Shown piece by piece: positions 15,271-23,187 of a stretch of 56,428 bases of DNA; the stretch's first letter is position 1; each line of letters starts with the position of its first letter. The DNA comes from Thermoplasmata archaeon (GTDB lineage: Archaea; Thermoplasmatota; Thermoplasmata; Lutacidiplasmatales; UBA184), in NCBI GenBank assembly GCA_027314915.1, contig DAHUZZ010000012.1, positions 1 through 56,428 of the forward strand, in the 5' to 3' direction. A model generated the notes under the pieces. That model saw only the letters and a list, made by a program, of their open reading frames with translations, did not search any database and was not told the origin of the DNA. Made by a program: the position numbers and the translations under genes.

Positions 15271-17376
15271 TCACCGGACCGGCGCCGTGTCCGCGTGGGC
15301 GGCCGCGCCGGGGGCCGGCGGGGGACGGGGGCCCGCGGCCATCGGGAGGGGTCGCAGCGGCGCCGCGGTCCGGCGGAGCCCGAACCGTTCCGACAGGGCG
15401 TGGCGCACGTCGTAGATGTACAGGTTGTGGTAGGGGCAGGCCCCGACGCAGTTGCCGACGCCGCAGCACTTCGTGCTCGTGAACTCGCCCGTCTTCCGGA
15501 AGTGGCCCGGCATGTCCACGAGCCCCACGGGGCAGGTCTTCGCGCAGTCGAGGGTCGTGCAGGCCCTGCAGACCTCCCGGTCCCGGACCTTGAGCTTGAA
15601 GAACCCGACCTTGTGGAACGCCTGCAGGATCGCCCCGGTGTAGCAGTAGCCCATCGTGACGCAGTTGTAGTTCCCCGTGTAGGGGATGGTGACGAACATC
15701 ACGTACCAGAGGACCGAGAAGGAGAGGGCGAAGAGGAAGACCGAGGGATCCGCCCCCGCGATCCGGACGTCGAGACGCCCGATCTGGTCGAAGTAGGAGA
15801 GGATCGAGGTGGCCGCGAGGGCGACGAGGACCACCCCCGTCGTGGCCGTGTACATCGAGGAGAACCGGCTCGAGAGGTACTTCCGGGCGAGGGGGGAGGT
15901 GCGGTTGAACGAGCTCATCCGGTCGATGGCGTTCCCCTGGAACATGAACGGGGCGGTGCAGAACGTCGAGCAGACGACGCGCCGGCCGAAGAGGACGGCG
16001 AGGGTGCCGGTGATCGCGTAGCTCCCGAGGATCACGGCGAAGACCGCGGGCGCGACGGGCGCGCTGCCGAGCCCCATGCTCCAGCCGAGCACCGCGACCT
16101 GCGTGCCCCGCGGGGCGGACGGGAAGACGAGGTGGTAGTACAGGCTCGGGTAGAAGACGGCGAACGCCCCGTAGCAGCCCATCATGAGGAGGATGCGGGC
16201 GCGGGTCTCGGCCGGGACCGTCTCGCGGAGCTTGAAGACGACCAGCGTGCCCATCTCGAAGCCCATCATGGCGAGGAAGAAGGTGGACGCGGTCACGTTC
16301 GCGAAGAACCAGAAGCCGTTCGTGAGCGCGTTCGGCACGGCGAGGAGGAGGGGGCCGCTGACCGGCAGGGGGGGCCCCGAGGCGACCAGGCTCTCCGGGT
16401 GGAACATCGCATCGAGCGCGGCCCCCATGAACAGTTCCGCGAGGAAGATGCCCGCGAGCAGCGAGAAGGCCCAGCGGGGGTGGAGCTGCCAGGCGATCCG
16501 GTCCGTCCCCTGGAACGGCTCGGGCCGCAGGACGACGTCGAAGAAGAGGACCATCTCGACGGCGACGGCGAGCGCGAAGAGCCGGAGGTCGCGGTCGACG
16601 ATCCAGAGGTACAGGCCGGCCATCATCCCGCCGTAGACGACGAGGAGCCGGACCACGTACCGGGCGAAGGCGGAGTTGAGCTCGCGGCGCTGGTAGGTGA
16701 GCTCCATGAGCCCGACGAACAGGGCGATCATGAGCGCGCTGCCGGCGAGGAGGCTCGTCCACGCCCACGTGCCGTCGGCGAGGGCGGGCGGCGAGAGCAG
16801 CATGATCCCCGCCTGCGCGGCGAGGAGAGCGAAGAGCGCCGGGCCCACCCGGCCCCGGAGCCAGTAGGCGGTGAGCGCCATCTCGGCGGACATGGTGAAC
16901 AGGAACCACGGGGTCGCCACGATCGAGGTGAGCAGCGGGACCGGGTCCGCTCCGGCCGGGGGCAGGAGCTGGCCCGCGGCGAGGGCGAAGACCCAGCCCA
17001 TGAGGAGCTCGTTGACGAGCACCAGACCGATCACCAGGGCGACGTAGGGCGGGAGGTGGAGGAGCCGCGAGGGAACGTAGGACCCGCCGGAGGCGATCTG
17101 GAGCTGCGCCTCCCGCTGGACGACGAAGAACAGCGGAAAGACGCTGACCGACATGATCGCCCCGGCGACCCAGAGTCCTTCGACGAGCCGGGCCGGACCC
17201 GGGTCGAGATAGTAGAGGAGCGCCCCGACGAGCATGGCGACCATCATCGCCAGCAGGAAGGCGATGACCGCCGCGGCGACCCGGGTCCTCGCCTCGGCCG
17301 CCCAGGCGATCAGGTAGGCGGTGATCGCGGCCATCGCCGCGGCGAAGGGCGCCAGGACGAGCTCGGCCGCGACCAT
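15271..17376 (-). CDS. Polytopic membrane protein with C-terminal [4Fe-4S] domain
   Basis: A 701-residue protein with roughly 12-14 membrane helices and a cytoplasmic ferredoxin-like end. Late in the membrane part is GRRVVCSTFC, reminiscent of NapH/CcoG-type polyferredoxins, and NYNCVTMGYC. The soluble end has CRACTTLDCAKTCP and KCCGVGNCVGACP, enough cysteines for two [4Fe-4S] clusters, then a Pro/Ala-rich tail. A role in moving electrons across or to the membrane is likely; donor and acceptor are unknown. Loose similarity to Fe-S membrane proteins of respiratory clusters in acidophilic archaea is from memory and not verified. It follows the membrane gene at 17407-18789 by 30 bases, probably in one operon. 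Confidence 0.75.
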   Translation of the reverse strand: MVAAELVLAPFAAAMAAITAYLIAWAAEARTRVAAAVIAFLLAMMVAMLVGALLYYLDPGPARLVEGLWVAGAIMSVSVFPLFFVVQREAQLQIASGGSYVPSRLLHLPPYVALVIGLVLVNELLMGWVFALAAGQLLPPAGADPVPLLTSIVATPWFLFTMSAEMALTAYWLRGRVGPALFALLAAQAGIMLLSPPALADGTWAWTSLLAGSALMIALFVGLMELTYQRRELNSAFARYVVRLLVVYGGMMAGLYLWIVDRDLRLFALAVAVEMVLFFDVVLRPEPFQGTDRIAWQLHPRWAFSLLAGIFLAELFMGAALDAMFHPESLVASGPPLPVSGPLLLAVPNALTNGFWFFANVTASTFFLAMMGFEMGTLVVFKLRETVPAETRARILLMMGCYGAFAVFYPSLYYHLVFPSAPRGTQVAVLGWSMGLGSAPVAPAVFAVILGSYAITGTLAVLFGRRVVCSTFCTAPFMFQGNAIDRMSSFNRTSPLARKYLSSRFSSMYTATTGVVLVALAATSILSYFDQIGRLDVRIAGADPSVFLFALSFSVLWYVMFVTIPYTGNYNCVTMGYCYTGAILQAFHKVGFFKLKVRDREVCRACTTLDCAKTCPVGLVDMPGHFRKTGEFTSTKCCGVGNCVGACPYHNLYIYDVRHALSERFGLRRTAAPLRPLPMAAGPRPPPAPGAAAHADTAPVR

Positions 17377-17406
17377 CCCTAGGGGTTCGGCCCGGCGGCC
17401 ATGGGT

Positions 17407-18789
17407 CTACCGGTCCTCGCCCCGGGGCAGGGGCCCGAGGGTCGGGACGCCGGTGGGACCGGGGGCCGGGAGTCCCTCCGCCCGGTCCGGGCGCGGCGCG
17501 AGGACCCGGAACGCCCGGGCGACCGAACGGGGGTACGTCGCCACCGCGAGGGTGAGGCCGCCGACGAGGACGAACTGGAAGCCCCACCGGAGCGCGAGCG
17601 CCCCCGCGGAGAGTCCGGGGACCGCCGCCGCGCCCCAGCTCGCCGGCGCGCCGCCCGCGCCCAGGAGCTCGTTGACGAGCCCGTGGACCCCGGCGGAGAC
17701 CATCGCGGGGGGGGTCCACCCGAGGAGCGTGACCGCACCGACGGCGAGCGCCGCCCGCAGCGCGAGGACGATCGAGGAGGGACGGGCCAGGTGACGGAGG
17801 GCGCCCGGAGCCAACGCCACCCCGACCGCGAGGCCGGCGGGCAGGAGATGTTCGAAGAGCCCGGAGAACCACGCGCCCCAGAGCGCTCCGGGGGGCGCGA
17901 GCGTCCACTCGGCGACCCAGGCGAGCGCCCAGGTCACCCCGCCCACCAGCAGCGCCGCGCGGAGCGCCCCGAGGGCGTAGTACCGCGCACCTGCGGGGGA
18001 CCGGGCGAGCCCCGCGTCCGCGCGCTCGGTGGCGGGGAGGAGGACGGAGTACACGACGGCGAGCTGCTCCTGGGCGAGGAGGGCGGCGCCCAGGATGACC
18101 ATCTGGAAGATGCCGAGATACCAGGTGTTGAGCAGGAGCGCGTCGTACGTGGTGCCGCTCGCCTGGGCCGCGAGGCCGATCCCGGCGCCCGCCGCGGCGG
18201 TCGTGGAGCAGCAGGCTCCGAGGGTGACGAGGGCGATCATCGCGGGGGTGAGGCCGGCGACCGTCCCGACCCCCGCGGGGCCGGCGTGCTCCCGGCGCTT
18301 CTGCCGGGCGAGCATCAGGCTCAGGACCACGGCGACCGCCATCCCGAGGCCGACGCCCATCGCGACCAGCGCCATCGTGATCGTCGGGAAGAACGGCAGG
18401 ACCAGGACCGCGTTGGGGGCGGTGACGATGAGCCCCGGGTAGTTCCACCAGAGTCCCCCACCGGGGTCGGTGATCACGGTCGCGGTGGTGGATCGGAAGT
18501 CGGTCGGGCCCAGCTCGAGCATGAGCCCGACGATCAGCGAGACGAAGGCGTAGACGAGCGCGATCGTCGCGGCGAGGAGCCCGCCCCCGCGCTGCTGGGC
18601 GAGGAGCGCACGGCTGCGGCGCAGGCTCAGGAGCGAGACCAGGTGCGCCGCGGCGCCCTCCGTCGTGTCCGTCGACCCCCCGACGACAGGGGAGTCACCG
18701 CTACTTAACTTGCCTCGGAACGTTCTTCGTCCGGGCGGCCCGTAGGTCCGATCCCGGCGCGACCGAGCGAGCGGACCGGTCCGGACCAT
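17407..18789 (-). CDS. Polytopic membrane protein, partner of the Fe-S membrane protein
   Basis: A 460-residue protein of unknown function with about 9-10 membrane helices. A central helix has the unusual GACCSTTAAAGAGIG stretch, where adjacent cysteines could bind metal. The first 60 or so residues are basic and low-complexity, so the true start may be later, but no ATG/GTG/TTG lies in frame between the ATG at 18789 and the first helices. A TATA-like TTCATAAG is about 30 bases upstream of that ATG and supports it; a second AT-rich patch (18701-18711) is inside the frame. It is divergent from the BlaI-like repressor gene, only 59 bases away, and is probably controlled by it. Confidence 0.72.
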   Translation of the reverse strand: MVRTGPLARSRRDRTYGPPGRRTFRGKLSSGDSPVVGGSTDTTEGAAAHLVSLLSLRRSRALLAQQRGGGLLAATIALVYAFVSLIVGLMLELGPTDFRSTTATVITDPGGGLWWNYPGLIVTAPNAVLVLPFFPTITMALVAMGVGLGMAVAVVLSLMLARQKRREHAGPAGVGTVAGLTPAMIALVTLGACCSTTAAAGAGIGLAAQASGTTYDALLLNTWYLGIFQMVILGAALLAQEQLAVVYSVLLPATERADAGLARSPAGARYYALGALRAALLVGGVTWALAWVAEWTLAPPGALWGAWFSGLFEHLLPAGLAVGVALAPGALRHLARPSSIVLALRAALAVGAVTLLGWTPPAMVSAGVHGLVNELLGAGGAPASWGAAAVPGLSAGALALRWGFQFVLVGGLTLAVATYPRSVARAFRVLAPRPDRAEGLPAPGPTGVPTLGPLPRGEDR

Positions 18790-18813
18790 CTCGTTCGTTC
18801 TGTTGAAACGGGG

Positions 18814-18823
18814 GTCTTATGAA
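18814..18823. promoter_or_regulatory. Shared divergent promoter of the blaI-like and membrane Fe-S operons
   Basis: TCTTATGAAT lies 26-30 bases from both start codons: upstream of the plus-strand ATG at 18849 and, as ATTCATAAGA, upstream of the minus-strand ATG at 18789. One AT-rich island serving both directions makes mutually exclusive or co-repressed transcription possible. Confidence 0.55.
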
Positions 18824-18848
18824 TGGCCGGCCCCTAGAATCGGCGCCC

Positions 18849-19202
18849 ATGCTCGGTTCGCTCGAGTCGGAGGTGATGGGGGCGCTCCAGGGCGGCGAGG
18901 GTTCGGCCCGCGACGTCCGGTCCCGGCTCAAGCTCCGGGGGGTGGAGGTCGCCTACACCACCGTGGCGACCATCCTGAGCCGCCTCTACGCCAAGCGGCT
19001 CGTCCGCCGGCGCCGGGAGACGTGCCGGGGGGGCTCCCGATTCGTTTATCGTCCGGTCGACTTTGAGCGACAGTACTTGAGGAACATCCTCAAGGGGGTC
19101 GTGGAGCTGTTCGGACCGGCCGGGGTGGTCCACTTGAGCGAGGAGCTGGACAAGATCCAGCCCTCGGACGAGCGGAAGCTGCGTCGCCGACTCGGTCTGT
19201 AG
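18849..19202 (+). CDS. BlaI/MecI-family winged-helix repressor
   Basis: A 117-residue DNA-binding protein. The winged helix covers about residues 3-75 (LESEVMGALQGG, VAYTTVATILSRLYAKRLV recognition region, then the RFVYRP wing), followed by a dimerisation helix. This is the BlaI/MecI/CopY architecture; such repressors are inactivated by proteolysis or metal. The ATG at 18849 is chosen over 18819 because the TATA-like box overlaps the earlier one. The next gene is a membrane zinc peptidase, the same pairing as BlaI-BlaR1, and the divergent neighbour is the membrane Fe-S operon, its probable target. Confidence 0.85.
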   Translation: MLGSLESEVMGALQGGEGSARDVRSRLKLRGVEVAYTTVATILSRLYAKRLVRRRRETCRGGSRFVYRPVDFERQYLRNILKGVVELFGPAGVVHLSEELDKIQPSDERKLRRRLGL

Positions 19203-19220
19203 GCTCGGGGGGCCGCGATC

Positions 19221-20126
19221 GTGGCGCCGGTGGGCCACGTGCCGCTCCTGCTCCTCCCGGTCGTCCTCTTCTTCGCCCTCGCGCTCACCCTCCTCCTGGC
19301 CCTCCGGCGCTCGAGCTCCCCGTGGGTCCTCCGGCTCGCCGCGCTCGTCGTGGCGCTCTGGGCGCTGCTCGCGACCACCGCCCTCGTGACCCTGCTGTCG
19401 ATCGGCCGCTCCCCGGGGCTCTTCTCGGTGGTGAGCACGTCGAGCCAGGTGCTCGCGCCGGTCCACTGGCAGCTCTGGCTGGGGGGCGCGATCGGCGCCT
19501 TCGCCCTGCTCGTCCTCGCCTTCCTGCTGAACCAGGCGGTCGGGCGCGGCTTCCTCGAGCTCTACGCCGCGGGCCCCTACCCGTGGCCCCGTATGCTCCC
19601 CCGGCCCGCCGGACGGATCACCGTCCGGGTGATGCGCTCCCCGCGCCCCGACGCCTTCTCCTTCACCCTGCTGGAGTTCGGCACCCTCCGGCGGCCCTTC
19701 GTCCGCAACGACGTGATCCTGCTCTCCGAGGGGCTCCTCGCGACGCTCGAGGAGGAGGAGGTCGTCTCGGTCCTCGCCCACGAGCTCGGGCACATCCGGG
19801 ACCTCGACTCCCGCTACCTCACCTTCTTCCGGACCTTCTCGAGGATGATGCGGTGGGACCCGGTGCTGGCCTACCTCGCGGACGCCATCACCCGGCACGA
19901 GGAGTACCGGGCCGACTGGGAGGCGGTCCAGATGACCCGGCGCCCCCGGCTCCTCGCGCAGGCGCTCTACCGCGTCCTGGCCGCGGGCGGCGAGGGCGCG
20001 TCCACCTCGGCGAGCGCGCTCCTCGGCGGGTCCGGCCGCCGCGGCCGCCGGGAGACCCTCCGACGGATCGACCGGCTCCTCGAGCTCGCGGACTCTCCGG
20101 AGTACCGAGAGGACCGGCGTGGCTAG
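19221..20126 (+). CDS. Membrane M48/M56-type zinc metallopeptidase
   Basis: A 301-residue protein with two or three N-terminal membrane helices (to about residue 110) and a cytoplasmic metallopeptidase domain. The active site is HELGH in VLAHELGHIRDLDSRY, with a downstream ExxxD-type third ligand in HEEYRADWEA. It belongs with HtpX/BlaR1-like enzymes. Placed 18 bases after the BlaI-like gene, it could cleave that repressor in response to a signal, as BlaR1 does, though it has no penicillin-binding sensor domain. The following gene overlaps its stop and encodes a secreted protein that might be the sensor. This regulatory scheme is an inference. Confidence 0.85.
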   Translation: MAPVGHVPLLLLPVVLFFALALTLLLALRRSSSPWVLRLAALVVALWALLATTALVTLLSIGRSPGLFSVVSTSSQVLAPVHWQLWLGGAIGAFALLVLAFLLNQAVGRGFLELYAAGPYPWPRMLPRPAGRITVRVMRSPRPDAFSFTLLEFGTLRRPFVRNDVILLSEGLLATLEEEEVVSVLAHELGHIRDLDSRYLTFFRTFSRMMRWDPVLAYLADAITRHEEYRADWEAVQMTRRPRLLAQALYRVLAAGGEGASTSASALLGGSGRRGRRETLRRIDRLLELADSPEYREDRRG

Positions 20127-20916
20127 GCCGGCCCCGCGCGGGACCGCCGTCGCGCTCGCGTTGGTCCTCGTCGGCCTGCTGGTGGCGCCCTCGGTGGCGC
20201 CGGCGCGGGCCGAGGTCCCCACGCTGCCGGTCCAGTTCGGGCGGGCGTTCCTCACCGGACTCTCCGTCGACCCGACCGAGCCGGGCGGAAGCTCCGTGCT
20301 CACCTTCGCCCTCAACAACCCCCTCGCCCAGCCCCTCCGCGATGTCCAGCTCGAGTTCGGGCTGTACGCCTTCAATCCGTTCCCGGGGACCGGCCGCACG
20401 GCGGTGCCGGCCGGCGCGGGCACGCTCGGCGCGACGGGCGGTACCGGGACCAACCTCTCGATCTCCGTCGGCACACTCGTGGCCCATGCGGCGAACTGGA
20501 GCACCCCGGTCACGGTCGCCTTCACGGGCGGGGCTCCGGAGGGGACGTACTCGATCCGGGACTCGCTCCGCTTCGTCCTGAACGGCTCCGGGTACCTCCT
20601 CGACTCGGTCGGCAACTTCCCCCCCGCCGTGTGGCAGAACGCGACGGTGCTGCCCAACGGGACCCCGACGCTGAACCTGAGCCGGCTCGGCGTCTCGGGG
20701 GTCCTGCCCGAGACGGCGGTGCTCGTACGGAGCACCACCCCGCTCGACGTGGCGCTCTACGTGCTCCTCGGGCTCGCGCTCGTCCTCGCGCTCGCGGGCG
20801 CCTACGTCGCGGGGCGGCGGCGCCGGTCGAGCTCGAGGTCGGGCACGAGCTCGGCGCCCGAGGAGAGCCAGGCACCGAGCGCCTTGGGGAAGAGGCGGAG
20901 AAGGGACGGCGACTGA
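20119..20916 (+). CDS. Secreted, C-terminally membrane-anchored protein of unknown function
   Basis: A 265-residue protein with a clear signal peptide (ALALVLVGLLVAPSVAPARA, residues 11-30), an extracellular beta-rich domain with several N-x-S/T sites (NLS, NWS, NGS, NAT), and a C-terminal TM helix (about 210-232) followed by an Arg/Ser-rich cytoplasmic tail. The domain resembles archaeal NEW3/CARDB-like stalks but has no catalytic motif. The GTG overlaps the peptidase stop by 8 bases, so translation is coupled and it may act with that peptidase as an outside sensor. Its last 115 bases overlap the 3' end of the convergent reductase gene. Confidence 0.75.
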   Translation: MARPAPRGTAVALALVLVGLLVAPSVAPARAEVPTLPVQFGRAFLTGLSVDPTEPGGSSVLTFALNNPLAQPLRDVQLEFGLYAFNPFPGTGRTAVPAGAGTLGATGGTGTNLSISVGTLVAHAANWSTPVTVAFTGGAPEGTYSIRDSLRFVLNGSGYLLDSVGNFPPAVWQNATVLPNGTPTLNLSRLGVSGVLPETAVLVRSTTPLDVALYVLLGLALVLALAGAYVAGRRRRSSSRSGTSSAPEESQAPSALGKRRRRDGD

Positions 20917-22052
20917 CGGAGGAGCCTCCGGGCGACGTGGGAGGGGAAGTCGATGTCGCCGAAGGCGACGATCGCCTCGCCCATCCCGGACTCCTCGAGC
21001 GCGGCGATGAGCCGCTCGAAGTCGTCGTCGGTGAGCCGGGCGAACAGCCGGCGCAGGTAGTGGGCCCGGCGGAACTCCTCGCCCAGCTCGGCCTCGTAGG
21101 CGGTGGCGTAGGCGCGGAGCCGGCGCTCCGAGGTGTCGTGGGCCCGGAGGGCCACGTCCACGGTCTCCGCCGCGAGCGCGCCGGCGCGCATCCCGGTGAA
21201 GATCCCCCCGCCGCTCAGCGGCTTGACCTGGGCCGCCGCGTCCCCCACGAGGGCGACCCCGTCGGCGGTGATGCGCGGGAGGGTCCCGATGGGGATGCCC
21301 GAGACCACGAGCCCCACGGCGGGCGGGAGCGGTCGGCCGTACCGGCGCTCGAGCAACCGCGCGAACCGCTCGAAGTAGCTCCGCGCGGAGGTCCCGTCCG
21401 CCCGGGCGGCGAGCCCGATCCGGGCCCCTCCGCTCCCGTCGGGGATCGACCAGCCAAAGAGGCCGGGGGCGAGGCCGTTCCCGAGGTAGACCTCCACCTG
21501 GTCGGGGTCCGCGGGGGAGGAGGGGACCTCCACCTCGTAGGCCGGGAGCACCTCGATCGGCCGACGCAGGCGGGCCGCCCGGGCGACGGCGCTCGCGACG
21601 CCGTCGGCGCCGATCACCACCCGGGCGTGGATCTCCTCCCGGCCCCCGTCGGCCCGGGCGAGCCGTGCGACCTTGAGCCCGTCCGAGGCGTCGCCGAACT
21701 CGTCGAAGCGGAGCCCCGTGCGGTACTCGGCGCCCGCCCGGGCGGCCCGGTCGGCGAGATGGACGTCGAGCCCCGCCCGGTCGATCACGAAGGCGCGCGG
21801 CTCCGGGGCCCGGAACTCGATCGCCCGTAGCCGGGGGCTCAGGACCGTGGCGCCGTGCACGGGGGTGAGCACCATCTTCTCCGTGCCGGCGAGCTCGAGG
21901 ACGCGTCGGCTGACGAGGCCGGCGCACTGGACGGGGTGCCCGATCCGACGGTGCTCCTCGGCGACGACGACGGAGTGCCCCCGCCGCGCGAGCTCGTAGG
22001 CGGCGGTCGAGCCCGCCGGTCCAGCGCCGACGACGAGCACGTCGGTCCGCAT
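20802..22052 (-). CDS. Geranylgeranyl reductase (digeranylgeranylglycerophospholipid reductase family)
   Basis: A 416-residue FAD enzyme that saturates the isoprenoid chains of archaeal membrane lipids. Motifs: N-terminal Rossmann GAGPAGSTAAYELARRG, the GGR signature PVQCAGLVS, the FAD aspartate in VALVGDAAAQVKPLSGGG, and a helical C-terminal region. It acts at the inner face of the membrane on geranylgeranylated lipids. The ATG at 22052 is 26 bases from a TATATA box, a leaderless start. Its 3' end overlaps a convergent coding sequence by 115 bases; both C-termini look natural, so both frames are kept. Confidence 0.9.
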   Translation of the reverse strand: MRTDVLVVGAGPAGSTAAYELARRGHSVVVAEEHRRIGHPVQCAGLVSRRVLELAGTEKMVLTPVHGATVLSPRLRAIEFRAPEPRAFVIDRAGLDVHLADRAARAGAEYRTGLRFDEFGDASDGLKVARLARADGGREEIHARVVIGADGVASAVARAARLRRPIEVLPAYEVEVPSSPADPDQVEVYLGNGLAPGLFGWSIPDGSGGARIGLAARADGTSARSYFERFARLLERRYGRPLPPAVGLVVSGIPIGTLPRITADGVALVGDAAAQVKPLSGGGIFTGMRAGALAAETVDVALRAHDTSERRLRAYATAYEAELGEEFRRAHYLRRLFARLTDDDFERLIAALEESGMGEAIVAFGDIDFPSHVARRLLRQSPSLLRLFPKALGAWLSSGAELVPDLELDRRRRPAT

Positions 22053-22075
22053 CCGCGCTCGGAGCCGAGGGCGAG

Positions 22076-22081
22076 TATATA
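22076..22081 (-). promoter_or_regulatory. TATA box for the geranylgeranyl reductase gene
   Basis: TATATA, read on the minus strand, centred 26 bases upstream of the ATG at 22052. Confidence 0.7.
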
Positions 22082-22130
22082 GCGGGCCGCGCTCCGCGCG
22101 CGCCCCCGTCGGGGTCGGCGGACCCGGCAA

Positions 22131-22137
22131 GGTTATG
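22131..22137 (+). promoter_or_regulatory. TATA-like box for the gene at 22161
   Basis: GGTTATG, centred 27 bases before the GTG at 22161; it supports that start and a leaderless mRNA. Confidence 0.55.
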
Positions 22138-22160
22138 CCGAGGGCCCGGGTGAGAACCCC

Positions 22161-23180
22161 GTGGCCAAGCGGCGGAACCGCCCGTCCTCCGACGAGGAGG
22201 AGGCGGCGCCCGCCTCCGCCGCCGATCGGCGGCGGGAGCGGAAGCGACAGCGAGCCGCCCGCGAGGCGGGCAACACGAGGGCGGGCGGCGGCTCGAGCTC
22301 GTGGCTCCGACGGGGGGTCCTCGTCGGCATCCCCTCGGCCATCGTCGTGGTCATCGTCGTCCTCCTGCTCTTCAATCCGTTCCAGCCGCCGTGCATCCAG
22401 TTCACCCCGGTCCCCGCCTCGAGCGGCGGCTACCCGCAGTTCCCCTCCCATGCCGCGAACACGAGCCTGGGGACGAGCTGGTGCCCCCCCAGCGTGACCA
22501 ACGTCTACGAGTCCTACCCGACGCTCCGGATCGTCATCGGGAGCACCTCCGTCGCCCTGCCCACCGGCATCGGATGGAATTCGAGCTACCGCGATTCGGG
22601 GGCGCCCTATCGGTGCGTCCTCCCCATCTCGACCCAACCGGCGAGCCAGGGCGGCGTGCCCGGGACGATCTTCATCGTCTCGCCGTGGGCCTACACCTAC
22701 ACGCTCGGCGACTTCTTCCACGTGTGGTCGCAGTCCTACAGCACGGTGGCCGTGAACAGCTCCTTCGCGAACCAGCCGATCAACTACACGAGCACGAGCC
22801 TGCTCGGCTTCACCGCCGACGCGAGCCACTCGGTCACGCTCTGGGTCGACAACGCGGTCTCCTCCGCCGGCCCGAACCTGGACATCAGCACGCTGTCGGG
22901 GCCGGCGCCCCCCGGCGCGAATGTCTACCCGAGCTGCCTCACCTCGATCTACGGCGCGAGCCACTCGATCCTGCTGACGTACACCGCGGTCCGGGTGGCG
23001 GTGGGCGCCCTCGAGCACCCCGCCCCCACCCTCGCGACCGCCGCCCCGCCCGCCGACCTCGCCCAGCCGCTCGGGGGCGGCGCGGGCGCCCCGCTCGCCG
23101 GGACGGCGATCGCGAACGGCCGGCTCACCTACTTCCTGGAGAAGGGGCTCGGCTGGCTCGCGCTCCGGTCGGAAGCGTAG
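22161..23180 (+). CDS. Single-pass membrane protein with extracytoplasmic domain, unknown
   Basis: A 339-residue protein with a highly charged cytoplasmic N-terminus (about 50 residues of R/E/K and Ala), one TM helix (about 52-72, GIPSAIVVVIVVLLLF) and a roughly 260-residue outer domain. That domain has four or five cysteines (CIQF, WCPPS, YRCV, PSCL) that could form disulfides, and N-x-S/T sequons. No catalytic motif is recognised; the N-in topology resembles a signal-anchored redox or sensor protein. It converges on the Kae1 gene with 7 bases between stops and has its own promoter. Confidence 0.75.
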   Translation: MAKRRNRPSSDEEEAAPASAADRRRERKRQRAAREAGNTRAGGGSSSWLRRGVLVGIPSAIVVVIVVLLLFNPFQPPCIQFTPVPASSGGYPQFPSHAANTSLGTSWCPPSVTNVYESYPTLRIVIGSTSVALPTGIGWNSSYRDSGAPYRCVLPISTQPASQGGVPGTIFIVSPWAYTYTLGDFFHVWSQSYSTVAVNSSFANQPINYTSTSLLGFTADASHSVTLWVDNAVSSAGPNLDISTLSGPAPPGANVYPSCLTSIYGASHSILLTYTAVRVAVGALEHPAPTLATAAPPADLAQPLGGGAGAPLAGTAIANGRLTYFLEKGLGWLALRSEA

Positions 23181-23187
23181 CCGGACC

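Noticed and set aside
18849-20126. A beta-lactam resistance BlaI-BlaR1 operon
   Set aside because: The peptidase lacks a penicillin-binding sensor domain, no beta-lactamase is nearby, and archaea lack peptidoglycan.
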